From contig NZ_AP018052.1 of the NCBI RefSeq assembly GCF_002356355.1, positions 2,604,001 through 2,668,000 on the forward strand: a DNA stretch of 64,000 bases. Direction: 5' to 3'. The stretch comes from Thiohalobacter thiocyanaticus (lineage in GTDB: Bacteria; Pseudomonadota; Gammaproteobacteria; Thiohalobacterales; Thiohalobacteraceae). This document shows positions 57,121 through 64,000 of the stretch, in pieces; the stretch's first letter is position 1, and each line of letters begins with the position of its first letter. Under the pieces are notes generated by a model that did not search any database, had not been told where the DNA came from, and saw nothing but the letters and a program-made list of their open reading frames with translations. The position numbers were made by a program, and so were the translations under genes.

Positions 57121-57975
57121 TCATTCAGACTCGTCGTTCCCCAACTCCAGCGCCAGCTGATACAGGGCGTTCCTGCGCTCGCCGGTGATTTCGGCGGCGA
57201 TTGCCGCGGCCTGCTTGACCGGCAGCTGTTTGAGCAGGAGCTCCAGGATGCGGCGGGTCTCGGCCGCGTCCTGCCCGGTGGCCGCCTCCGCCCCCTGCAC
57301 CATCACCACGAACTCGCCCTTGCGGCGGTTGGCGTCTGCTCCCAGCCACTGCCGCAGATGCGACAGGGCCCCGCGCTCGGTCTGTTCGAAACGCTTGGTC
57401 AGCTCGCGCGCCAGTACCGCGTGACGCGCATCGCCGAAGGCCGCGGCCATGTCGGCCAGGCAGGCCTCGATCCGATGGCTGGATTCATAGAACACCAGGG
57501 TGGCGGTCTCGGCGGCCAGTGCCTGCAGGCGCTCCCGGCGCGCCCCGGCCTTTGCCGGCAGAAATCCCTCGAAACGGAAGCGGTCGGTGGGCAGCCCGGA
57601 CACCGACAGCGCCGCGACCAGGGCGCTGGGGCCGGGCACGGCAAGCACCGGCACCCCCGCCTCGATCGCCGCGCGCACCAGCTGATAGCCAGGATCGCTG
57701 ACCAGCGGGGTGCCGGCATCCGAGATCAGGGCGATGCGCTGTCCGGCCTGCAGCTGTTCGACCAGACGCGGACTGACCTGCGCCTCGTTGTGCTCATGAC
57801 AGGACTGCAACGGGGTGCGGATGCCGTAATGCTGCAGCAGCGGCCGTGAATGGCGGGTATCCTCGGCGGCAATCAGATCGACCGTGCGCAGGGTCTCGAT
57901 CGCCCGCTGACTGAGATCGCCCAGGTTGCCGATCGGCGTGGCCACCACATACAGCACACCGCCCGTCTCACTCAT
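57121..57975 (-). CDS. rsmI: 16S rRNA (cytidine1402-2'-O)-methyltransferase
   Basis: A 284-residue SAM-dependent methyltransferase of the tetrapyrrole-methylase fold. It begins GGVLYVVATPIGNLGDLSQRA and has AEDTRHSRPLL, SDAGTPLVSDPGY and YESSHRI. It methylates C1402 in the ribosomal P site. It is divergent from lpoA, as E. coli yraL is from yraM. Confidence 0.97.
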   Translation of the reverse strand: MSETGGVLYVVATPIGNLGDLSQRAIETLRTVDLIAAEDTRHSRPLLQHYGIRTPLQSCHEHNEAQVSPRLVEQLQAGQRIALISDAGTPLVSDPGYQLVRAAIEAGVPVLAVPGPSALVAALSVSGLPTDRFRFEGFLPAKAGARRERLQALAAETATLVFYESSHRIEACLADMAAAFGDARHAVLARELTKRFEQTERGALSHLRQWLGADANRRKGEFVVMVQGAEAATGQDAAETRRILELLLKQLPVKQAAAIAAEITGERRNALYQLALELGNDESE

Positions 57976-58069
57976 TGTCCGCTCCGCCGCATGCCGGCAT
58001 CCATTCGATCGTCCCGATAAAGGAGGGTACAATAATCAACCCGGCAATCTGAGGAAACTCTGATCGCTC

Positions 58070-58096
58070 CGCCATGCCGCCGAAGGCCGGCATGAC
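58070..58096. repeat. CGTCAT..ATGACG repeat, half copy
   Basis: The palindrome GCCATGCCGCCGAAGGCCGGCATGACG resembles one half of family B. It lies in the rsmI-lpoA divergent region. Confidence 0.6.
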
Positions 58097-58172
58097 GAAT
58101 AGGAAATCGATCAGAACTTGCTCGATATTGAATTGCCGGGTTTATGAGAGAACATCGGAGCCCGCATCCATC

Positions 58173-60233
58173 GTGACCCCGCTTCCCCGGTCCACTGCCC
58201 TCTTCCGGATCCCGCAGTTACTGATCCTCCTCGTCCTGGCCGCACTGGCCGGCTGCGCCGGCCAGCCTCCGCGCGAGGCCCCGGCCCCGGTGGCGGCGCC
58301 GGTCACGCTGCCGGCGGCCGAAGCGCGCCTGGCCGCCGGCGACCCGCAGGGGGCGGTGCAGCTCTACCTGCAGGCGGCGGAGACCGCGCCGCCCGAGCGC
58401 GCCCTCGACTACCGGCTGCAGGCCGCGGACATCCTGATCGAATACGACGAGCTGGAGCAGGCCCGGTTGCTGCTCGACGACATCGCCGCCCGGCCGACCG
58501 ACCCCCTGACGCGGTTCCGGCTGGACCTGCGCCGCGCGGCCCTGGCGCTGGCCGGAGACGATCCGGCGGCGGCCCTGGCGCAGCTGGAACAGGCCCCGCC
58601 GGAGACCGCGAGCCTGGAGCAGCAGCGCCGCCATCATCGGCTGCGGGCCACGGCCTACGCCCGCCAGAACCATCACCTGGAAAGTGCGCGCGAACGCATC
58701 TGGCTGGATGGGCTGCTCGAGGACGCGGCCGAGCGCGAGGCCAACCAGCAGGCCATCATCGAGGCCCTGTCCCGCCTCAACCCCCGGGCCCTGGAGATGC
58801 TGCGTCCGGCCGGCGACCCGGTGCTCGGCGGCTGGATGGAACTGGTGCAACTGGCCCGCCGTCACCAGGCCGCGCCGGCCGCGCTGGACCAGGCCCTGGG
58901 GGACTGGCGCCTGCGCAACCCGCGCCATCCGGTGCTGACCGCCACGCTGGAACGTCTGCAGGCCCAGGTCGCCGAGCGCGGCCGCTATCCCGGCCAGGTC
59001 GGCGTGATCCTGCCGCTGTCGGGCCGCCTGGGCGAGGCCGGCGAGGCCATCCGCAACGGCCTGCTCGCCGCCCACTACAGTCTGGACACCGTGGACCCGC
59101 GGCCGCGGCTGCGGTTCTACGACATCGGCGAGGAACCGGGCCGCGCCTGGTCCCTGTATCAGCAGGCCATCCGCGAGGGCGCGGAATTCGTGATCGGTCC
59201 GCTGAGCAAGGAGTCGGTCGCCGAACTGGCCCGCGCCGGGCACCTGGAAGTGCCGGTGCTGGCCCTGAACTGGATCCCCGATACCGATGCCGGCGAACTG
59301 CCCGCCAACCTGTTCCAGTTCAGCCTGGCACCGGAGGACGAGGCGCGGCAGGTGGCCGAACGGGCCTTCCACAGCGGCATGACCCGGGCCCTGGCCCTGG
59401 TGCCGGAAGGGACCTGGGGCGAGCGCGTCTTCACCGCCTTTCTGGAGCGCTGGGAGACACTGGGCGGCGAACTGCTGGAGGTGCAGTACTACGGCCGCGA
59501 GGCCCGCGGCCTGTCGGACCAGGTCCGCACCCTGCTCAACCTGGACGCCAGCCAGAGCCGCCGCACCCGGCTGGTCAGGCTGCTGGGCCGCCAGGTGGAA
59601 TTCGAACCCCGCCGACGCCAGGACGCCGAATTCGTCTTCCTGCTGGCCCGGCCCGAGACGGCGCGCCTGCTCCGGCCGCTGTTCCGTTTCCATCACGCCA
59701 GCGACCTGCCGCTGTACAGCACCTCGCACTGCTTCACCGGCCACATCGAGCGCGACCGCGACCAGGACATGAACGACATCCGCTTCTGCGACGCCCCCTG
59801 GCTGCTCGAGCCCGCCTTCGAGCCGTTGCGCGCCACCACCGAGCGGCTCTGGCCCGAGGCCACCCGCCAGTACCCGCGCCTGCATGCCTTCGGCCATGAC
59901 GCCCTGCACCTGCTGGCCTGGCTGTCCGCCCCCAACCCCGGCGGACTGACCGGCCCGCATGCCGGCGCCAGCGGCACGCTGAGCCTGGATGCGGCCGGCC
60001 GCATCCATCGCGAACTGGCCTGGGCCCGGTTCCAGGGCGGCGTCCCGGTGACGCTGCCGCCCGTCATTCCCGCCCCGGCCACGGAGGCCGGGACGGGCCC
60101 CACGCCCCCATTGCCACTCAAGGATGAGTCCGATGCAGCAACCCCCGACCCATACCCGGGCCCGCGGCCAGGCGGTGGAGCGCTACGTGCTCCGCTACCT
60201 GCAGCAGCGGGGACTGAAACTGGTCAGCCGTAA
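58173..60233 (+). CDS. lpoA: Penicillin-binding protein activator LpoA
   Basis: A 686-residue outer-membrane lipoprotein that activates PBP1A. The lipobox is LAALAGC with Cys28. The N-terminal half is TPR-like and the C-terminal half (about 275-640) is a periplasmic-binding-protein fold (QVGVILPLSGRLGEAGEAIRNGL in pieces). The GTG at 58173 gives the signal peptide. The C-terminus ends in a Pro/Gly/Ala-rich tail of about 40 residues encoded within yraN, a 110-base overlap not expected in the family. Confidence 0.93.
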   Translation: MTPLPRSTALFRIPQLLILLVLAALAGCAGQPPREAPAPVAAPVTLPAAEARLAAGDPQGAVQLYLQAAETAPPERALDYRLQAADILIEYDELEQARLLLDDIAARPTDPLTRFRLDLRRAALALAGDDPAAALAQLEQAPPETASLEQQRRHHRLRATAYARQNHHLESARERIWLDGLLEDAAEREANQQAIIEALSRLNPRALEMLRPAGDPVLGGWMELVQLARRHQAAPAALDQALGDWRLRNPRHPVLTATLERLQAQVAERGRYPGQVGVILPLSGRLGEAGEAIRNGLLAAHYSLDTVDPRPRLRFYDIGEEPGRAWSLYQQAIREGAEFVIGPLSKESVAELARAGHLEVPVLALNWIPDTDAGELPANLFQFSLAPEDEARQVAERAFHSGMTRALALVPEGTWGERVFTAFLERWETLGGELLEVQYYGREARGLSDQVRTLLNLDASQSRRTRLVRLLGRQVEFEPRRRQDAEFVFLLARPETARLLRPLFRFHHASDLPLYSTSHCFTGHIERDRDQDMNDIRFCDAPWLLEPAFEPLRATTERLWPEATRQYPRLHAFGHDALHLLAWLSAPNPGGLTGPHAGASGTLSLDAAGRIHRELAWARFQGGVPVTLPPVIPAPATEAGTGPTPPLPLKDESDAATPDPYPGPRPGGGALRAPLPAAAGTETGQP

Positions 60234-60519
60234 CTATCATTGTCGTGCGGGCGAGATCGACCTGATCATGCTCGACGGCGCCAGCCTGGCCTTCATCGAG
60301 GTGCGCTACCGCCGCAGCACGCGCTTCGGACACGGCTTTGATACCATTGACCGGCGCAAGCGCCGGCATATCATCCGCAGCGCGGAACACTTTCTGCTCA
60401 CCCATCCGCGCCTGGCCGGCTATGCGCCGCGCTTCGACGTGGTCGGGGTGCATGGGGAACTTGCCGGCGGCGCGCGGGTCGACTGGTTGCCCAATGCCTT
60501 TTCCGCCGATGACGGCTGA
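60124..60519 (+). CDS. yraN: UPF0102 family protein YraN
   Basis: A 131-residue protein with a predicted Holliday-junction-resolvase-like nuclease fold. RGQAVERYVLRYLQQRGLKLVSRNYHCRAGEIDLI and a late IEVRYR carry the usual E/D..E-x-K-like core, here ExR in place of ExK. The function is unsettled. The ATG at 60124 or the one at 60133 is possible; both lie inside lpoA. It belongs to the lpoA-yraN-diaA-dolP cluster. Confidence 0.9.
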   Translation: MSPMQQPPTHTRARGQAVERYVLRYLQQRGLKLVSRNYHCRAGEIDLIMLDGASLAFIEVRYRRSTRFGHGFDTIDRRKRRHIIRSAEHFLLTHPRLAGYAPRFDVVGVHGELAGGARVDWLPNAFSADDG

Positions 60520-60542
60520 CGGATACGAATACAGAAGAAACC

Positions 60543-61139
60543 ATGGATCTCTTTGCCCGCATCACCCAGCATTTCAACGACAGCATCCACGCCAAGCAGA
60601 GCGCCATGGAAGCGGTTGCCCCCGGCATCGCCCATGCCGCCGAGGCCATGCTGCGGGCGCTGCTCGATGAGCGGCGCATCCTCAGCTGCGGCAGCGGCGC
60701 CGCCGCCGTCGAGGCCCAGCGCTTCGCCGCCGCCATGCTCAGCCGCTTCGAACTGGCGCGTCCGGGCCTGCCGGCCATGGCCCTGAACACCGACGGCCCC
60801 ACGCTGACCGCGATCGCCGAGGACTTCGGGTGGGAGTCGGTTTTTGCCCGCCAGGTCACGGCACTGGGCGCGCCGGGGGATATACTGCTGGCGATCGCCG
60901 CCGGCGGCAGCCCGGACGCGATCCTGCAGGCGGTGCATGCCGCCCATGACCGCGACATGACGGTAGTGGCGCTGACCGGCGGCAGCGACGGCGGCGCGCT
61001 GCCGGACCTGCTCATCAACCAGGACGTCGAGATCCGGGTACCGGTCTCCTCGGCGGCGCGCATCCGCGAGGTGCACACCCTGATCATCCACTGTCTGTGC
61101 GACCTGATCGATTACCAGTTACTGGGACAGGAGAATTAA
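60543..61139 (+). CDS. diaA: DnaA initiator-associating protein DiaA (SIS domain)
   Basis: A 198-residue SIS-domain protein. MDLFARITQHFNDSIHAKQSAMEAV and LSCGSGAAAVEAQRFAAAML match DiaA, a tetramer that promotes DnaA assembly at oriC. It resembles the sugar isomerase GmhA, but its position after yraN and before dolP supports DiaA. It is 23 bases after yraN. Confidence 0.92.
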   Translation: MDLFARITQHFNDSIHAKQSAMEAVAPGIAHAAEAMLRALLDERRILSCGSGAAAVEAQRFAAAMLSRFELARPGLPAMALNTDGPTLTAIAEDFGWESVFARQVTALGAPGDILLAIAAGGSPDAILQAVHAAHDRDMTVVALTGGSDGGALPDLLINQDVEIRVPVSSAARIREVHTLIIHCLCDLIDYQLLGQEN

Positions 61140-61141
61140 GC

Positions 61142-61726
61142 ATGTATGCCATCAAAGCTCTGTTCGTTGCCGTTGCCGCTGTGTTCGTCCTCAACGGCTG
61201 CGCCCCGCTGGTGGTGGGCGGCACCGCCACCGGCGTCGCCGTGGTGCATGACCGGCGCACCGCCGGCACCGTGCTCGAGGACCAGTCAATCGAACTCAAG
61301 GCCCTGAGCGCCCTGCGCAAGGACGAGGAACTGTACAAACAGTCCCACCTCAACGTGACCAGCTACAACATGATGGTGCTGCTGTCGGGCGAGACGCCCA
61401 CCGAGGGCTACAAGCAGCGGGCCGAGCAGATCGTGAGCGGGATCGAGCGGGTACGGCGGGTATACAACGAACTGCGCGTGGCCGCGCCCAGTTCCATGAT
61501 GAGCCGTTCCAGCGACACCCTGATCACCGGCAAGGTCAAGACCAGCCTGTTCAGCATCAAGGGCATGGAAGGTTTCGACCCGACCCGGGTCAAGGTGGTG
61601 ACCGAGAACGGCACCGTCTACCTCATGGGGCTGCTGACCCGGCGCGAAGGGGACGCGGTCGCCGAGGAGGCACGCAGCGTCGGCGGGGTGCAGCGCGTGG
61701 TCAAGCTGTTCGAATATATCGACTGA
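61142..61726 (+). CDS. dolP: BON-domain outer-membrane lipoprotein DolP
   Basis: A 194-residue lipoprotein (lipobox VLNGC, Cys20) with two BON domains (about 45-115 and 120-190; LITGKVKTSLF, VKVVTENGTVYLMGLL). DolP binds anionic phospholipids at the division site and supports outer-membrane integrity and BAM. It follows diaA by 2 bases and ends the cluster. Confidence 0.93.
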   Translation: MYAIKALFVAVAAVFVLNGCAPLVVGGTATGVAVVHDRRTAGTVLEDQSIELKALSALRKDEELYKQSHLNVTSYNMMVLLSGETPTEGYKQRAEQIVSGIERVRRVYNELRVAAPSSMMSRSSDTLITGKVKTSLFSIKGMEGFDPTRVKVVTENGTVYLMGLLTRREGDAVAEEARSVGGVQRVVKLFEYID

Positions 61727-61856
61727 GCCCCGGATTGAGCATATTCTTGCGGCAGGCCGGCGATCGTGGCAATCTCGCTGGCACCAGAGGGAGACAGGGC
61801 CGTCAGAGCCCGCCAACCCGGCTGCCCGTCAGAGCGGCCTTGCGGCAAGAACTACA

Positions 61857-62069
61857 ATGCACAAATGCGCCTATTGCGGGAATACTCAACCGCCCGTATT
61901 GAAAAACATCTGGTTGATCCCTGCCACGCTGCTGGTCTGGCTGGTTCCCATCGCCTTTCTCAGCCACGGCTACTGGCCCTTCTTCCTGCTGCCCGCAATC
62001 GCCTTCACCGTGTGGAGCCTGATCGCGGTCAAACGCGAATGCGGGCGCTGCGGCCGGCGGCTGCTCTAG
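61857..62069 (+). CDS. Small membrane protein with split zinc-ribbon cysteines
   Basis: A 70-residue protein. CxxC pairs lie at both ends (C4-C7 and C62-C65), with two hydrophobic helices (about 18-37 and 41-58) between them. If both helices span the membrane, the two pairs meet on the cytoplasmic face and could bind one zinc ion. No family is recognised. It is convergent with the EAL gene, six bases apart. Confidence 0.65.
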   Translation: MHKCAYCGNTQPPVLKNIWLIPATLLVWLVPIAFLSHGYWPFFLLPAIAFTVWSLIAVKRECGRCGRRLL

Positions 62070-62075
62070 CCCGGG

Positions 62076-62840
62076 CTATTCGAACGCCGCCGCGGACAAT
62101 TCGGCCGCCGCTTCGAACGCCGGCCGGGCGTACAGGAAGCCCTGCTGCAGCGCAATCCCCAGATCCAGCAACACCTGCTTCTCCTCCAGCGTCTCGATCC
62201 CCTCGGCCACCAGGGTGATCTCCAGTTCCTGGCAGACATCGACAATGCCGCGAACGATGGCGCGCCGGGCCTTGTCGGCGTTGATGTTGCGCACCAGGAC
62301 CATGTCCAGCTTGACGATGTCGGGCTGGAACTCGGCCAGCAGGTTCAGCCCGGAATAACCGGCGCCGAAGTCGTCGATCGCGGTCCTGAACCCGAGCCGC
62401 TTGTACTCGTCGAAGATGCCGATCAGATGGGCGTGATCCTGCACCTGCTCGCCCTCCGTCACCTCGAAGATGATCCGCTCCTGCGGAAAACCGTAACGCT
62501 GCGCGGCATCCAGGGTGGTCCGGATGCAGGTCTCCGGGCGGTAGATGGCATGCGGCAGGAAGTTGATCGACAGCATGCCCTCCAGGCCCAGTTGCGCGGC
62601 CAGGCTGATGGCCTTGACCCGGCAGGTCTGATCGAAGCGGTAACGGTTGCGGTCGTTGACCCGGGCCAGGATCTGCCCGGCGGGTTCCTGATTCAGTCCA
62701 CGCACCAGCGCCTCATGGGCGAATACCCTGCCCTGGTGCAGATCGACGATGGGCTGAAACGCCATGGTGAAGTCGAATTCGAGTGCCTTGCCCTCGACGC
62801 ATTCGCGACAGCCCGGGCGGGAGAGGATTGCTTCATTCAT
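62076..62840 (-). CDS. EAL-domain c-di-GMP phosphodiesterase
   Basis: A 254-residue stand-alone EAL protein. The catalytic motifs are present: EALVRG, FEVTEGE, IDDFGAGYSGL, KLDMVLV and VAEGIET. It should hydrolyse c-di-GMP to pGpG. An N-terminal cysteine-containing segment (PGCRECVEGKALEFDF) precedes the domain and could be a small sensor. It lies 23 bases after the PAS histidine kinase gene, in the same operon, without a receiver domain to connect them. Confidence 0.9.
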   Translation of the reverse strand: MNEAILSRPGCRECVEGKALEFDFTMAFQPIVDLHQGRVFAHEALVRGLNQEPAGQILARVNDRNRYRFDQTCRVKAISLAAQLGLEGMLSINFLPHAIYRPETCIRTTLDAAQRYGFPQERIIFEVTEGEQVQDHAHLIGIFDEYKRLGFRTAIDDFGAGYSGLNLLAEFQPDIVKLDMVLVRNINADKARRAIVRGIVDVCQELEITLVAEGIETLEEKQVLLDLGIALQQGFLYARPAFEAAAELSAAAFE

Positions 62841-62863
62841 ACCAGGGTTCTACCAGCACGGTT

Positions 62864-63967
62864 TCAGCGGCTGTCGGCCGGGTCCTCGATGCGCGGCAGC
62901 ACGAAATAGAAGCAGCTGCCGTGCGGCCGGTTCGGGTAATAGCCGATCTCGCCGCCGTGTTGTTCGATAATGCCGCGTGAAATCGCCAGTCCCAGACCGG
63001 TACCACTGCGGCGTTCACCCGAGCGTAGCGGCGCCTGGGCGAATTTCTGGAACAGGCGCGGCACGAAGCTCTCCGGCACGCCCTCGCCGTCGTCGCAGAC
63101 GCTGACCCGCACCCGATCATCCTGCGGCTGCAGGTCCACCCGCACCTCGCTGCCGGGCGGGGAGAAACGGGCCGCGTTGGACAGCAGATTGCCCAGCACC
63201 TGCAGCAGGCGCTGTTCGTCGGCCATGACCTGCAGATCCGCCCGCGGCGGCGCAAACACCAGCCGTACCTCATGCTGGTCGGCATAGGGCGCATTGATAT
63301 CCAGCGCCGTGCGGATGACCTGGGCCAGGGCCAGGGGCGCGAAGCTGTACGGCACGCCGCCGGAGGCGAGCTTTTCCATATCCAGCAGGTCGTTGATCAG
63401 ATACAGCAGCCGGGCGCAGTTGCGCTGGGCGATATCGACCAGTTCCAGCGCCTGTGGAGACAGTTCCGGCATCACCTGCGGATTGAGCATGCCGATGGCC
63501 CCGCGCAGCGCGGTTAGGGGGGTGCGCAACTCGTGACTGACCGTGGAGATGAACTCGTCCTTCATCGCCTCGGCCGCCACCCGCTCGGTCAGGTCGCGCT
63601 CGATGGCGGCGAAATAGCGCACCCCGCCGTCAGGATCGACCAGGGGCACGATGTTCATGTCCAGCCAGTACCTGCGCCCCGACTTGCTGTAGTTGAGTAT
63701 CTCCTCGCGCACCGGCTGGTTGCGGGCCAGGGCCTCGTGAATGCGCCGGCGGGTCGCAGGATCCGTATCCGGCCCCTGCAGAATGCGCGGGGACTTGCCC
63801 AGCACCTCCTCCGGCGTGTATTCGGTGAGATCGGTAAAGGCCCGGTTCACATACACGATGCGAGGCCCCGGCTCGTCCAGCGGCGCGACCTCGGTGACGA
63901 TCACGATATCGTTGGCGTTGGCGATGATGTCCTTGAAATCGAAATCCGGATCCAAGCTGTTCTCCAT
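62864..63967 (-). CDS. LOV-like PAS sensor histidine kinase
   Basis: A 367-residue cytosolic kinase. The PAS domain (about 10-130) resembles LOV domains (YTPEEVLGKSPRILQGPDTDP; EILNYSKSGRRYWLDMNIVPL in pieces), but the photoactive cysteine position is Pro60 and the adjacent Asn is Ser59. The HisKA motif has H145 (STVSHELRTP). The ATPase domain has LGNLLSNAARFS, CDDGEGVP and GTGLGLAIS. There is no transmembrane segment. It is first in an operon with the EAL gene. No response regulator adjoins it within the window. Confidence 0.9.
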   Translation of the reverse strand: MENSLDPDFDFKDIIANANDIVIVTEVAPLDEPGPRIVYVNRAFTDLTEYTPEEVLGKSPRILQGPDTDPATRRRIHEALARNQPVREEILNYSKSGRRYWLDMNIVPLVDPDGGVRYFAAIERDLTERVAAEAMKDEFISTVSHELRTPLTALRGAIGMLNPQVMPELSPQALELVDIAQRNCARLLYLINDLLDMEKLASGGVPYSFAPLALAQVIRTALDINAPYADQHEVRLVFAPPRADLQVMADEQRLLQVLGNLLSNAARFSPPGSEVRVDLQPQDDRVRVSVCDDGEGVPESFVPRLFQKFAQAPLRSGERRSGTGLGLAISRGIIEQHGGEIGYYPNRPHGSCFYFVLPRIEDPADSR

Positions 63968-64000
63968 GCGTCGCGCGGGCTGAGGATGAGGGTGCGAGTA

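Noticed and set aside
57976-58172. RNase P RNA gene beside rsmI
   Set aside because: rnpB is near rsmI in some gammaproteobacteria, but the conserved GAGGAAAGTCC-type core is absent and the gap of about 200 bases is too small.

Overview
The window reads as chromosome of a GC-rich gammaproteobacterium. The evidence is gene order: nnrD-tsaE-amiC-mutL-miaA-hfq-hflX-hflK-hflC-DUF2065-hisZ-purA, rnr-rlmB-rpsF-priB-rpsR-DUF2232-rplI-dnaB-alr, ffh-rpsP-rimM-trmD-rplS with ypjD and corB beside it, and rsmI opposite lpoA-yraN-diaA-dolP. All of these are classical gammaproteobacterial neighbourhoods. The mix of Slam/FecR, SulP, PilZ and CHASE2 genes would suit a free-living, possibly sulfur-oxidising (Chromatiales-like) organism, but the genus is not determinable from this sequence. 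No insertion sequence, prophage or CRISPR array was seen.

Layout. 0.2-8 kb: an HDOD protein, a MoxR ATPase plus metallopeptidase/VWA pair, a double pseudo-receiver, a NUDIX hydrolase, and a SulP anion transporter with a tandem universal stress protein. 8.3-13.5 kb: a heat-shock operon htpG-dsbA-like-hslR behind a good sigma-32 promoter, then ogt and a periplasmic TPR protein. 13.7-21.2 kb: rplS-trmD-rimM-rpsP, an 855-bp gap, ffh, a metallo-beta-lactamase-fold phosphodiesterase, ypjD and corB. 21.4-29.7 kb: an FHA-FHA-PilZ protein, radA, a 32-residue membrane microprotein, a CHASE2 nucleotide cyclase, and a Slam-like outer-membrane protein in one operon with a FecR protein that ends in a TbpB-like barrel. 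29.9-55.3 kb: the long housekeeping block of replication, ribosome, RNA decay, mismatch repair and membrane proteolysis genes, plus a tRNA-Leu(CAG) and queG. 55.6-64 kb: trhP, rsmI, the lpoA operon, and a LOV-like PAS histidine kinase with an EAL phosphodiesterase.

The most notable non-coding signal lies between ffh and rpsP. A textbook sigma-54 promoter (TGGCAC-N5-TTGC) is followed about 170 bases later by a strong Rho-independent terminator, and the RNA between them carries several AAN-repeat (Hfq-type) motifs but no credible gene. It looks like a sigma-54-controlled small RNA that binds or sequesters Hfq, analogous in logic to Pseudomonas CrcZ/CrcY. hfq itself is in this window.

Intergenic space is otherwise dominated by several families of palindromic repeats. 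One is a double-hairpin element (GTAGG..GGGT) with about ten copies, several of them flush against stop codons, and in one case the repeat supplies the stop codon itself. Signalling genes are scattered through the window: c-di-GMP (PilZ, EAL), cyclic nucleotide synthesis and probable hydrolysis (CHASE2 cyclase, MBL phosphodiesterase), and phosphorelay (histidine kinase, pseudo-receivers).
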